Source: Anaerolineae bacterium (GTDB lineage Bacteria; Chloroflexota; Anaerolineae; DUEN01). Taken from it: a stretch of 64,000 bases of DNA. The stretch spans positions 1 through 64,000 of the forward strand of contig JANXBS010000008.1 of NCBI GenBank assembly GCA_025060615.1. The letters run 5' to 3'. The first letter of the stretch is position 1, and the number at the start of each line of letters is the position of its first letter. The position numbers and the translations under genes were made by a program. The notes beneath the pieces were generated by a model. It saw only the letters and a list, made by a program, of their open reading frames with translations, did not search any database and was not told where the DNA came from. Below are positions 15,698-23,937 of this stretch, piece by piece.

Positions 15698-16213
15698 TCA
15701 CACCGTTTGAACCAAATCACTCAGCGCTCGACGAGGGGTGGGGGCAGGCGACTCGGCCGGATAGCCGATCGGCAGGATGGCGATAGGATGCAGCCCGTGC
15801 GGCAGATTCAACACTCGGATCACCGCCTCGTCTTGAAAGGCACCTACCCAGACAGTGCCCAGGCCCAGCGCCACTGCAGCCAGTTGTGCGTAAGCACAGG
15901 CGATGGTGGCGTCTTGTAGCGCGTAAAGCCGTTCGCCGCGCTGGCCATAGCGCCAGGCTGAGCGGGCGGCATCGGTGCAGAAGACCAGCACCACAGGCGC
16001 CTGAGCGATAAACTCCTGATCACCGCTTGCCTGAGCTAACGCCCGTCGCTTCGCTGTATCGCGCACAAGGAAGATCTGATACGCCTGCAGATTGCCGGCT
16101 GAAGGGGCGGCGTTGATTGTCTCCAAGATCTGTCGTAAGGCGTCCTCCGGCACTGGCCGATCCTGATACGCCCGAATCGACCGTCGCTGCCGAATGCACT
16201 CGAAGACGTCCAC
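15698..16213 (-). CDS. Nitroreductase-family FMN oxidoreductase
   Basis: 171 residues: FECIRQRRSIRAYQDRPVPEDAL (FMN-binding start), APSAGNLQAYQIFLV, FIAQAPVVLVFCTD, then ACAYAQLAAVALGLGTVWVGAF and ILPIGYPAE. The length and the GLGTVWVGAF motif are those of small nitroreductases, which reduce quinones, nitro groups or related compounds. The GTG at 16213 is preferred because AGGAGGAGGAAGAG directly precedes it; the longer frame to 16246 would translate this ribosome site. A link to F420 metabolism (FbiB-like C-terminal domain) is possible but unproven. Confidence 0.88.
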   Translation of the reverse strand: MDVFECIRQRRSIRAYQDRPVPEDALRQILETINAAPSAGNLQAYQIFLVRDTAKRRALAQASGDQEFIAQAPVVLVFCTDAARSAWRYGQRGERLYALQDATIACAYAQLAAVALGLGTVWVGAFQDEAVIRVLNLPHGLHPIAILPIGYPAESPAPTPRRALSDLVQTV

Positions 16214-16262
16214 CTCTTCCTCCTCCTGACTCAAGCTGCCGACCACCCATCACCGACAGTCC

Positions 16263-16745
16263 TCACATTTTGTACCCGATCTTGCGCAGGAACTGCTTGC
16301 GCCAGGTGATATCCTCGTCGGTTTCGATCCCCTTGGACTTGACGCCATCAATCACGCCCAGGATGCCGCGTCCCTGCTCGCTTTCGGCGATGATCACCTC
16401 CACTGGATTAGCCGTGGCGCAGAAGATGCGGCACACCTCGGGCACCATCTTGATGGCATTGAGGACGTTGATTGGGTAGAGGTTGCGCAGGAAGATGATG
16501 AAGCTATGGCCGGCCGAGAGCGCCAGCGCGTTTTTCTTGGCTAGCTCGATCATCTCCTCATCGGTGCCGGCGAAGCGCACCAACGCCGGCCCAGACGATT
16601 CACAGAAGGCCAGGCCGAATTTAGCGCCAGGCGACGCGCCGACGATGGCCTCATAGAGGTCTTCCACCGTCTTGATGAAATGGCTTTGCCCCAGGATGAG
16701 GTTGACCTCATCTGGTTTCTCGATGCGAACGGTCTTCAGCTCCAT
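16263..16745 (-). CDS. Adenosine-specific kinase (DUF355 family)
   Basis: 160-residue protein of the family first described from hyperthermophilic archaea, proposed to phosphorylate adenosine. Conserved blocks are NLILGQSHFIKTVEDLYEA, KFGLAFCESSGPALVR, ALSAGHSFIIFLRN, YPINVLNAIKMVPEVCRI, FCATANPVEVI and EQGRGILGVIDG. The match covers the whole length. It is most common in thermophiles. It is 49 bases upstream of the nitroreductase start, on the same strand. Confidence 0.9.
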   Translation of the reverse strand: MELKTVRIEKPDEVNLILGQSHFIKTVEDLYEAIVGASPGAKFGLAFCESSGPALVRFAGTDEEMIELAKKNALALSAGHSFIIFLRNLYPINVLNAIKMVPEVCRIFCATANPVEVIIAESEQGRGILGVIDGVKSKGIETDEDITWRKQFLRKIGYKM

Positions 16746-17102
16746 AGCGACCTCCCAACAGGATATTAGCGAAGCGATCTATAGCTTAGGCGGCAAAGAG
16801 GTCAGGGTCATTCCCAGCCCCAGTACGATTAGGCTGGCAAAGGCAATGACTCATACACTGCGCAGGCGAGGTCTGTCAGAGGTATCTACAATCATGGCTT
16901 TCCCAAGCTTGATGAAGTCAGACGGCTCAAATCCATCCTACCATAACCACAGGAGGGCGGCAAGAAAAGAGAGCCCAGCAGCGAAAGTTGCGAACTACGT
17001 TGGTGCACCTCTCTGCGGAGCCCTCTGTCAATCGCCTGAAAAGGCGACGCGGCAACCCATACCCTACTGTCTTTTGGCTATATATCTATCCCGCACATCT
17101 GC
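16746..17102. other. Intergenic stretch between the kinase and cbiO
   Basis: About 357 bases without a supported gene. It holds a perfect 6-bp hairpin with GAAA loop (TCGCCT 17032-17037, AGGCGA 17042-17047), with no T-run on either side. It probably contains the promoter of the kinase gene (minus strand) and the 3' untranslated region of the cbi operon. Confidence 0.5.
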
Positions 17103-17939
17103 TCATGGCGCCTCCAGGCCATGTGCTTCTAACAACGCGGTATCTTTCAGCAGTTCAATAGTGGGACCATCGGCCACCACGCGGCCCTCATCCAAGATGA
17201 TGGTGCGTGGAAATAGCTCCTGCACCATCCGCATATCGTGGGTGGATACGAGCATGGTGATCGGCAGCGCGCGGAGCAGATGGATTAGGTTCCGCCGCGC
17301 CCGCGGGTCCAGGCCCGCCGATGGCTCGTCCAACACCAAGATGCTGGGATCCATAGCGAGCACAGTGGCGATAGCGATCCGCTTGCGCTCTCCCATGCTT
17401 AGATGGTGGGTAATGCGCTCTTCAAACCCCGTCATGCCCACCATCGCCAAAGCGCGCTGCACGCGCGCTCGCACCTCCGCTTCAGAATAGCCTATGTGCA
17501 GCGGCCCAAAGGCGACATCCTCGAACACGGTAGGGGAAAAGAGTTGATCGTCCGGGTTCTGGAACACCAGCCCCACGCGAGCGCGGATGCGCCCTAGGTG
17601 CTCATCTGTGACATCCAACCCTTCCACCCTTACCCGGCCTCGGCGGCCACGCAGGATGCCGTTAAGGTGCAGCATCAGGGTAGACTTGCCCGCGCCATTC
17701 GGGCCAACGAGCGCCACCTTCTCACCCGGATAGATGGCGAACGAGACCCCTCGTAATGCCTCTCGCCCGTCCGGATAGGCGAACTCCAGGTCCTCCACGT
17801 ACAAGATTGGCTCACGGCCGTTGGAGGGATGGGTGAAGGGCGAGGAAGAAGGAGCAACGGACGAAGGGGGATCTGCACCTGTCGCCGGTCGTCCATCATC
17901 AATCATCTGACAGCGCACCGCCCATAAGAGCCTTCGCAT
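17103..17939 (-). CDS. cbiO: Cobalt/nickel ECF transporter ATPase
   Basis: 278 residues. Walker A is GPNGAGKST, Q-loop VFQNPDDQLFSPTVFEDVAFGP (typical of CbiO), signature LSMGERKR in place of LSGGQ, Walker B ILVLDEPSAGLD, H-loop VSTHDM. The LSMGERKR form is common in CbiO. The ATG at 17939 shares its A with the cbiQ stop (TGATG), indicating coupled translation; upstream frame to 17978 lies in cbiQ. An unusual 40-residue low-complexity leader precedes the ATPase domain, so the later ATG at 17906 is also possible. Confidence 0.92.
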   Translation of the reverse strand: MRRLLWAVRCQMIDDGRPATGADPPSSVAPSSSPFTHPSNGREPILYVEDLEFAYPDGREALRGVSFAIYPGEKVALVGPNGAGKSTLMLHLNGILRGRRGRVRVEGLDVTDEHLGRIRARVGLVFQNPDDQLFSPTVFEDVAFGPLHIGYSEAEVRARVQRALAMVGMTGFEERITHHLSMGERKRIAIATVLAMDPSILVLDEPSAGLDPRARRNLIHLLRALPITMLVSTHDMRMVQELFPRTIILDEGRVVADGPTIELLKDTALLEAHGLEAP

Positions 17940-18730
17940 CAGAGGTGTGCCAACCCTTCTATGACGCCCAACAAGCATACGAAGCCTAGGAAAACCGCCA
18001 CATCTTTAAGCCTAAGGCAGCTGGCCTCCAGCGTACGCAGCTCACCAGCATAGCCACGGCTGACCATCGCCTGATAGATGCGCTCGCTGCGCTCATAGCT
18101 TCGCAAGAACAGGCTGCCCACCATGCCGCCAGCCACGCGAGCGCGCCAAAGGATCGAACCGCCGGCGGGGTATCCATCCCGACGGGCGCTGCGCGCCTCG
18201 CGAGCTTGCAGCAGACGTTGCGCCTCGTCCGCCAGCACGAATAGGTAGCGATACATGAAGGCGATGATCGCCACAACCAGCCTGGGCACTCCAATCCCGC
18301 GTAGCGCCTGCACGAGCGCCGGGTACGAGGTCGTTGCCGTCAACCATAGCGCCATCAGCGCCGACAGCCACGATTTCAGCATCACGGAGAGAAAGGCGAT
18401 AAATCCCTGATCGGTGACATGGACTTGCCAGCCTCCCAAGGTCATGGCTATCCACACCTCGCCCGGCCGGGTGAACAGTAAGGTCAGCGCGGCCAGCGCA
18501 AAGGGCAGAGCCACCAGGCCGCGGCGCAATAGCAGGCGATGAGGCACGCGCGCCAGAGCGGTAGCGCCCACCCATACAGCCCCCAATGCCGCAAACGCTC
18601 CCCAGCGGCCGGGAGGTGTCAGCGAGCACGCCAGGACGAAAGCCAGCACGGCGATCAGCTTGATGCGCCCATCCAGGCGATGGATAGGGCTTTCAAGGTT
18701 GAGATGTTGATCGAGATGGCTGATGTGCAT
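17939..18730 (-). CDS. cbiQ: Cobalt/nickel ECF transporter, coupling membrane subunit
   Basis: 263-residue membrane protein with about five to six hydrophobic spans. The family pattern is seen at SPIHRLDGRIKLIAVL near the start and in the coupling helices REARSARRDG and RSYERSERIYQAMVSRGYAGE, which carry the A-R-G type motifs that touch the ATPase. It lies 4 bases after cbiM and 1-base overlap with cbiO. Confidence 0.94.
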   Translation of the reverse strand: MHISHLDQHLNLESPIHRLDGRIKLIAVLAFVLACSLTPPGRWGAFAALGAVWVGATALARVPHRLLLRRGLVALPFALAALTLLFTRPGEVWIAMTLGGWQVHVTDQGFIAFLSVMLKSWLSALMALWLTATTSYPALVQALRGIGVPRLVVAIIAFMYRYLFVLADEAQRLLQAREARSARRDGYPAGGSILWRARVAGGMVGSLFLRSYERSERIYQAMVSRGYAGELRTLEASCLRLKDVAVFLGFVCLLGVIEGLAHL

Positions 18731-18734
18731 GGGC

Positions 18735-19697
18735 TTAGTTAACCGTTCGTCTTCGCAGCCGGTGGGCCAGGAACAGCGTCAGGCCGAACATCAACAGCGT
18801 GCCGACAATCCCGGCCAGAATGGTGGCTAGCACGGGATGGGAGACGCCAGGGAACATGTAGTCAGGGATTACTTGATACAGCGGCTCCATCGCCCGATGG
18901 ATAAAGCCCAAATCCTCGGCCACCCGTTCCAGGCCATCCGGTGATGTAGAAGCGAGCGGCGAGAGCAACGCCACCGCCAGCGCGATAGCTAACCCGATTA
19001 GAGGCCAGCGGCCACTTCCAGCGGCGGTCGGCTGCGATGTCATCAGATCGGCTCGGGTGGCTGCAATGAAGGCTAGCGCGCCCACGGTGATTAGTGCCTC
19101 GCCGATGCCGATGAGGGCATGCACACCGGCCATCGCTGGCAGCACAACCCCCATCGCTACCGTCCCGGACAGAGCTAGGGCAACGGCTACGCCCACCGCT
19201 GCGATCACCACGGACGCCCATGCAGCTAAGCCGGCCGCAACCCATTGATGCAGCTTTCGCAAGGCCTGATATACCCCATAGCTAATCAGCGGCGTAAGCA
19301 CGGCCATAAATAGGAGGTTTGCGCCCAGGGCGATCAAGCCGCCATCCTGAAAGAAGAGGGCCTGTACGGACAGCACTGCAGTCATGATCAGCATCGCTGC
19401 CCACGGCCCTAACAAGATCGTGGCTAACGCGCCGCCAAGCAGGTGCCCAGAGGTGCCACCGGCCACCTGAAAGTTGATCATCTGGCCAGCGAAGATGAAA
19501 GCAGCCAACACGCCCATCAGCGGCACCTGGCGCTCCTGCAACTGCGCGTTGGTCTGCCGCACCGCGTATCCAATGACGATTGCGCTCAGCAGCCAACAGG
19601 CTAGCACCACTGGCAGGCTAAGAAAACCGTCCGGGATGTGCATCGCCGTCGGCTTCCACATGGGAGCCAACACACTTGACCACAGAATCGCTGCCAT
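18735..19697 (-). CDS. cbiM: Cobalt/nickel ECF transporter substrate subunit, fused CbiMN type
   Basis: 320-residue membrane protein. The metal-binding N-terminus MHIPDGFLS is present but starts at residue 19. The ATG at 19697 has a strong AGGAGG 5 bases upstream, whereas the internal ATG at 19643 has none. The 18-residue leader may be removed, as in CbiM proteins with a signal peptide, to expose MHIPDG. After the seven-span core (GQMINFQVAGGTSGHLLGG is the second metal-site region), a C-terminal PDGLERVAEDLGF segment plus one span is the CbiN-like/PDGLE part. First gene of cbiMQO. Confidence 0.93.
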   Translation of the reverse strand: MAAILWSSVLAPMWKPTAMHIPDGFLSLPVVLACWLLSAIVIGYAVRQTNAQLQERQVPLMGVLAAFIFAGQMINFQVAGGTSGHLLGGALATILLGPWAAMLIMTAVLSVQALFFQDGGLIALGANLLFMAVLTPLISYGVYQALRKLHQWVAAGLAAWASVVIAAVGVAVALALSGTVAMGVVLPAMAGVHALIGIGEALITVGALAFIAATRADLMTSQPTAAGSGRWPLIGLAIALAVALLSPLASTSPDGLERVAEDLGFIHRAMEPLYQVIPDYMFPGVSHPVLATILAGIVGTLLMFGLTLFLAHRLRRRTVN

Positions 19698-19732
19698 TTC
19701 CGCCTCCTAAAACTTGCTTAGGGAGGTGCGAA

Positions 19733-19915
19733 GAGAGCCCCCTCCGCAAAAAGCCTTCTCTCTTAGCCCTTATCTGCCCTTCTGGCTCAGCTGGCCTCCC
19801 CAGTGGGCTAGGGAAGGCAGGTAAAAAGCGGTGAAAAACCTTTTCAGAGGGACAGACCCCTCCAAATCTTCTCGTTTGTTCAATCACACTCAAGTGCAGT
19901 GGTATCCAACAGCTC
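19733..19915. repeat. Copy A of a repeated structured element, upstream of cbiM
   Basis: About 180 bp clearly related to copy B at 42119-42304. Shared blocks on the plus strand include AGCCCTTATCTG (19765-19776), CCTTCTGGCTC, GGCCTCCCC, GGGAAGGCAGGTA and TTCAATCACACTCAAG. A stem TTATCTGCC (19770-19778) with GGCAGGTAA (19816-19824) encloses a second stem-loop. It ends about 33 bases before the cbiM start, on the 5' side of that gene. It does not match the cobalamin riboswitch core. Confidence 0.8.
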
Positions 19916-19919
19916 GCCC

Positions 19920-20357
19920 CTAGCTGGTATGCTCCTGATCGGCACAATGAGCACACAGCCCAGGGATGTCTAAATGCTCCACATCGGCCTGAAAGCCGTG
20001 TTCCCTCACCAGCTCGCTCACTAGCCCAGCCAGCCAGGTGATAGGGACTTCGAGCACATTCCCGCACGCACGGCAAACGGCATGGGCATGAGGTCGCCGA
20101 TGCACGGCCTCATATTGGGCCGGCTCACCAGCCAGACGCAGCTCCCCCACCAATCCCCGTTCTTTCAGAAACTGTAAGGCCCGATAGACGGTGGAAAGGT
20201 CAACATATGGATGTCGCGCTCGCACGCGCGCCCAGACCTCGTCGGCAGTAGCATGTCCAGGGTGATGATATAACGCCTCCAGCACCATAAGACGCTGAGG
20301 GGTCAGACGGTACCCAGATGCGCGCAGGGCCTCTGCATCTTGTTGGTAACAACTCAT
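19920..20357 (-). CDS. Fur-family metal-responsive regulator
   Basis: 145 residues. Winged helix: GYRLTPQRLMVLEALYHHPGHATADEVWARVR and VDLSTVYRALQFLKERGLV. Metal-binding and structural zinc residues appear in HRRPHAHAVCRACGNVLEV and CAHCADQ (two CxxC pairs). Its place directly upstream of the Co/Ni transporter suggests it may sense nickel, cobalt or zinc in place of iron; the sequence alone does not decide. An AT-rich palindrome in its promoter (20396-20416) is a likely self-operator. Confidence 0.9.
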   Translation of the reverse strand: MSCYQQDAEALRASGYRLTPQRLMVLEALYHHPGHATADEVWARVRARHPYVDLSTVYRALQFLKERGLVGELRLAGEPAQYEAVHRRPHAHAVCRACGNVLEVPITWLAGLVSELVREHGFQADVEHLDIPGLCAHCADQEHTS

Positions 20358-20386
20358 AGGATTCCTCTAGCTATCAGTAGATGACA

Positions 20387-20416
20387 TTATATGCATTTGC
20401 AAAGACTTGCAAAATA
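20387..20416 (-). promoter_or_regulatory. Promoter and palindromic operator of the Fur-family gene
   Basis: Minus-strand -10 TATAAT at 20387-20392. Just upstream, at 20396-20416, lies the near-perfect palindrome ATTTGCAA-AGAC-TTGCAAAAT, which covers the -35 region. This arrangement fits self-repression by the Fur-family protein. Confidence 0.65.
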
Positions 20417-20537
20417 CATGGACTTAGCAGGATCACGGAAAAGCGCTTACAGACGAACTGTTCCTCGTGGGGGATGATCATCTGCGAAGTGATCGCTTTA
20501 TGTCAGCCTAAGGTCGTGGTGGACTGTGGATTTGCAG

Positions 20538-20543
20538 TATAAT
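20538..20543 (+). promoter_or_regulatory. Probable -10 element for the zinc metallopeptidase gene
   Basis: TATAAT preceded by TTGCAG, 69 bases before the ATG at 20612. No good -35 hexamer is seen at 17 bases. The 254-base gap before this gene holds the Fur-family promoter on the other strand and nothing else clear. Confidence 0.5.
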
Positions 20544-20611
20544 TCAGAACACCCAGGCAAGGTAGGTAAAGTAAGATCATACAACGAGCAAGATCTGGAT
20601 GGAGGGTAGAG

Positions 20612-21316
20612 ATGATCTTCAATCCATACTTTGATCCAATGTATCTCGTGTTTGCACTGCCGGCCCTGCTCCTGGCACTCTATGCTCAAATGAAAGTGCG
20701 GAGCGCCTACGCCCGGTATACGCAAGTTCCCAACCATCGCGGCATCACTGGCCTGGACGCAGCCCGTCGAATCCTAGGGCCGATAGGGCTGAGTCATGTA
20801 CAGATCGAGGAGACGCCAGGCGAGCTGACCGACCACTACGATCCGCGCACCAAGACGCTGCGCTTATCACAGGAGGTAGCCTATGGGCGATCAGTAGCGG
20901 CGCTGGCGATTGTGATGCATGAGGTCGGCCACGCCTTACAGGACGCGCAGGGCTATGCCCCGTTGAAGCTGCGCGGCGCTCTGGTCCCGACCATCATCGT
21001 CAGCTCATGGGTGGCTCCCCTGCTGTTCATGGCTGGCTGGCTGATGGGAAGCACCGGCTTAGCCTGGCTAGGGGTGGGCGGGTTCGCAGCGGCTGCTGTC
21101 TTTTCGCTGGTGACGTTGCCAGTGGAGTTCAACGCCAGCTACCGGGGCCTGCAGTTGCTGCAATCGTTCGGTCTGGCTTATGGTGAAGAGCTGCAGCAAG
21201 CTAAGGCCGTCCTCGACGCGGCCGCGCTGACGTATGTGGCGGCGCTGGTGCAGGCGCTGTCCACGCTGCTATATTACATGTCCCTGCTCATTGGCTTCAA
21301 CCGACAAGAAGAGTGA
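20612..21316 (+). CDS. Membrane zinc metallopeptidase (YugP/DUF neutral zinc peptidase family)
   Basis: 234 residues. N-terminal hydrophobic anchor (MYLVFALPALLLALYAQMKV), then LSHVQIEETPGELTDHYDPRTKTLRLS and the zinc site MHEVGHALQDAQGY (HEVGH). Two or three further spans follow, with the third ligand probably in VEFNASYRGLQLL. This matches the 225-235 aa membrane peptidase family PF04298. GGAGGGTAG lies just before the ATG. It is followed by an HtrA gene 3 bases after its stop, giving an envelope proteolysis cluster. Confidence 0.92.
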   Translation: MIFNPYFDPMYLVFALPALLLALYAQMKVRSAYARYTQVPNHRGITGLDAARRILGPIGLSHVQIEETPGELTDHYDPRTKTLRLSQEVAYGRSVAALAIVMHEVGHALQDAQGYAPLKLRGALVPTIIVSSWVAPLLFMAGWLMGSTGLAWLGVGGFAAAAVFSLVTLPVEFNASYRGLQLLQSFGLAYGEELQQAKAVLDAAALTYVAALVQALSTLLYYMSLLIGFNRQEE

Positions 21317-21319
21317 TTC

Positions 21320-22546
21320 ATGAAGACATCCCATCGGGGCGCGATCTTTCTGACGGCGATGCTAGGGGGAGGGCTCCTGCTCTTTCTGTGTGCCTCCCTT
21401 GCCTTAGTATTGATCGCGTGGGATCGGCTTCAGAATCGCGAGGTCACCCTGTCAGCTACGCCAAGGCCGGCCACAGAGCCTGTCAGGCCGGCCACTTCCA
21501 CGCCTTTGCCCATTGCGACCTTTGCGGTGAACCTGACAGGGGATGAGCGTGTGAACCCTCTTACCGTTGTCTACCAACGGGTCAATCCATCTGTAGTCAA
21601 CATCACTGTGCGGCGGTCAGGACCTTTTAGTGAAGAGCACGATTTCTTCGCCGAGGGGCAGGGCTCAGGCTTCGTGTGGGACAAAGCTGGGCACATCGTC
21701 ACCAACCACCATGTGGTCGCCGATGCCAGCGAGGTAGATGTTACGTTTTGGAACGATGTCACCGTGTCAGCTAGGGTGATCGGCGCTGATCCGGACAGCG
21801 ATTTGGCTGTAGTGAAAGTGGATATGAGCCCCGATGAGCTCTTCCCAGCCGAGTTGGGCGACTCAGATACGGTGCAGGTTGGCGAGCAGGCCATCGCCAT
21901 CGGCAATCCGTTCGGCTATGAGGGCACTATGACCGTCGGGATCATCAGCGCTGTCGGCCGTTCCATCCCGGCGACCACAGGGTTTCAGATCCCGGAGGCC
22001 ATCCAGACGGACGCGGCTATCAACCCGGGCAACTCTGGAGGCCCATTACTCGATGCGCAGGGGCGGGTGATCGGGATCAATGCCCAGATCCGCTCAGAGG
22101 TGCGCGCCAATTCCGGCGTGGGCTTTGCCATCCCGGTGAACCTGGCTAAGCGCGTGGTGCCGGCCCTTATCGAGCGTGGGCAATATGAGCACCCATGGTT
22201 AGGCATCTCGGGAATCCCGGTCACGCCTTCGATGGCAAGCGACCTGGGCCTCTCAGCAGAGCGAGGGGTCTTAATCGCCGAGGTGATCCGCAACAGCCCC
22301 GCAGAGCGGGCTGGCCTGCGCCCTGGTCGCCGCACAGTGAGCTACAAGGGCCGTCAGATCCCGGTAGATGGGGATATCCTCGTCCGGATTGACGATCAGA
22401 CGCTGAACAATTTTGATGATCTGTTGATCTACCTGTCGCGCTACACCTCGCCTGGACAGGAGGTGCGGCTCACTGTGATGCGAGGGGACCGGCAGGTCGA
22501 AATATCTGTAACCTTGGGGATGCGGCCCTCGCGAGTATTGCCCTGA
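21320..22546 (+). CDS. HtrA/DegP-type serine protease, membrane-anchored
   Basis: 408 residues. One N-terminal membrane span (about 8-34), a Thr/Pro-rich linker, then a trypsin-like domain with the triad His in VTNHHVVADA, Asp in DPDSDLAVVKV and Ser in NPGNSGGPLL, and one C-terminal PDZ domain (GLSAERGVLIAEV through LTVMRGDRQV). It acts outside the membrane in protein quality control. A terminator follows directly at 22588. Confidence 0.95.
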   Translation: MKTSHRGAIFLTAMLGGGLLLFLCASLALVLIAWDRLQNREVTLSATPRPATEPVRPATSTPLPIATFAVNLTGDERVNPLTVVYQRVNPSVVNITVRRSGPFSEEHDFFAEGQGSGFVWDKAGHIVTNHHVVADASEVDVTFWNDVTVSARVIGADPDSDLAVVKVDMSPDELFPAELGDSDTVQVGEQAIAIGNPFGYEGTMTVGIISAVGRSIPATTGFQIPEAIQTDAAINPGNSGGPLLDAQGRVIGINAQIRSEVRANSGVGFAIPVNLAKRVVPALIERGQYEHPWLGISGIPVTPSMASDLGLSAERGVLIAEVIRNSPAERAGLRPGRRTVSYKGRQIPVDGDILVRIDDQTLNNFDDLLIYLSRYTSPGQEVRLTVMRGDRQVEISVTLGMRPSRVLP

Positions 22547-22587
22547 TCATCATAACTTTTCAACATCATCGGAGCTTAACAGGAAAG

Positions 22588-22617
22588 CGGGGCGTGCCGG
22601 TGGGCCGCCCCGTTTTT
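22588..22617 (+). terminator. Rho-independent terminator
   Basis: CGGGGCG (22588-22594) pairs with CGCCCCG (22606-22612), with an inner GCC/GGC pair in the loop, followed by TTTTT. It ends transcription after the first HtrA gene, 14 bases before the second. Confidence 0.88.
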
Positions 22618-22630
22618 CGTGGAGGGAGCG

Positions 22631-23812
22631 ATGAGGGAGGGACGTGCGCTGGCATACTGGGGATTGACCCTGGTTCTGGCTACCTTGGCTGGCTGCGCTG
22701 GCTTCGCTCCTTCAGGAAGCTCGACGACGCCCACCCCCGTGCCCACGCCAACGCCGCAGATTGTGATCATCGTAGCTACGCCTACGCCGGGCTTGCCCCT
22801 GGAAGCGGTGGACGTCGGTGAGGAACGCGTCATCGCAGTTTATGAGCGCGTAAGCCCAGCCGTGGTCAACGTCACCACGCGAGTATTGCGCGAGAGCTTT
22901 TTCTTCGGCGTATACCCCGAGGAGGGGGTCGGATCGGGATTCCTATGGGATCGGGATGGGCACATCGTCACCAACTACCATGTGGTTAGAGGAGCTCAAT
23001 CAGTAGAGGTTGCGTTTGGTGACGACGTCGTGCGCCCAGCCACTATCGTCGGCGTGGATCCCATGAACGATCTGGCCGTGTTGCGTGTGAACGATGTGCC
23101 GCCTGGCGTGCAGCCGATCGAGCTAGGCGATGCCTCTAAGCTGCGCGTGGGACAGCGGGCTATTGCCATCGGAAACCCGTTTGGGCAGTTTGAGCGAACG
23201 CTTACCACCGGTGTGATCAGCGCCCTCAACCGCACGATCACAATTGATGAGAACACGGTGCTGCGCCGTGTGATCCAAACGGATGCGGCGATCAACCGAG
23301 GCAACTCCGGGGGCCCGTTGCTCGACTCGTTCGGCCGGCTGATTGGTGTCAACAGCGCGATCTATTCGCCTACGGGCACGTCGGCCGGGATAGGGCTGGC
23401 GATCTCAGTGGACACGGTGAAGCGAGTGGTGCCGGAGCTGATCGCCCGCGGCCGCTATCCGCACCCCTGGCTGGGGGTTCTGGGGTATACCATTACGCCC
23501 GCGCTGGCCAGGGCCTTGGACCTGCCGGTGGAACAGGGGCTGCTGGTGGCTCGTATCTATCGGGATAGCCCGGCCGCGCGAGCCGGGCTGCGCGGCGCAC
23601 GCCGCGAGGTAGTGATCGGCAACCGCATCATCCTGGCCGGTGGTGACATCCTCACAGCCGTGGATGGTCAGCCCATCCGGAGCATGGATGATCTGGATGC
23701 TTACTTGGAAGAACATACCCGCGTGGGGCAGACCGTCATCCTGGACGTGATACGCGATGGCCAACACTTGCAGCTCTCGGCTGAGCTGGAAGAGATGCCA
23801 AGTGGCTTCTAA
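22631..23812 (+). CDS. HtrA/DegP-type serine protease, lipoprotein form
   Basis: 393 residues. The signal peptide ends in a lipobox (LATLAGC), then a Thr/Pro linker (PTPVPTPTP). The protease domain has His in VTNYHVVRGA, Asp in DPMNDLAVLRV and Ser in NRGNSGGPLL, followed by a PDZ domain. It is a paralogue of the upstream gene but anchored by lipid. ATG at 22631 with GGAGGG close upstream is preferred to GTG 22619, which would overlap the terminator's end. Confidence 0.94.
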   Translation: MREGRALAYWGLTLVLATLAGCAGFAPSGSSTTPTPVPTPTPQIVIIVATPTPGLPLEAVDVGEERVIAVYERVSPAVVNVTTRVLRESFFFGVYPEEGVGSGFLWDRDGHIVTNYHVVRGAQSVEVAFGDDVVRPATIVGVDPMNDLAVLRVNDVPPGVQPIELGDASKLRVGQRAIAIGNPFGQFERTLTTGVISALNRTITIDENTVLRRVIQTDAAINRGNSGGPLLDSFGRLIGVNSAIYSPTGTSAGIGLAISVDTVKRVVPELIARGRYPHPWLGVLGYTITPALARALDLPVEQGLLVARIYRDSPAARAGLRGARREVVIGNRIILAGGDILTAVDGQPIRSMDDLDAYLEEHTRVGQTVILDVIRDGQHLQLSAELEEMPSGF

Positions 23813-23840
23813 CAAAAGCCCCGCCCTGTGAGCAGACACG

Positions 23841-23869
23841 TTGCGTGCGTGATCAGGTTGCAGTATAAT
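23841..23869 (+). promoter_or_regulatory. Promoter of the solute-binding protein/exporter operon
   Basis: TTGCGT at 23841-23846, 17-base spacer, TATAAT at 23864-23869. It lies about 70 bases before the start of the solute-binding lipoprotein. Confidence 0.75.
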
Positions 23870-23937
23870 GTGCTTGGCGCGACAATGTAGTCCGACCTGA
23901 AATCGCAATGGCTTCCTAACTATGGGAGAAAATTTTG

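Noticed and set aside
17032-17047. Perfect GAAA-loop hairpin as a terminator
   Set aside because: No T-run on either strand and only 6 bp; too little to call a terminator.
19698-19919. Cobalamin riboswitch before cbiM
   Set aside because: Expected from context, and the GGGAAGGC / GAGCCA pieces look vaguely similar, but the core with CCCGCCACUG is missing and the same element precedes an unrelated gene.
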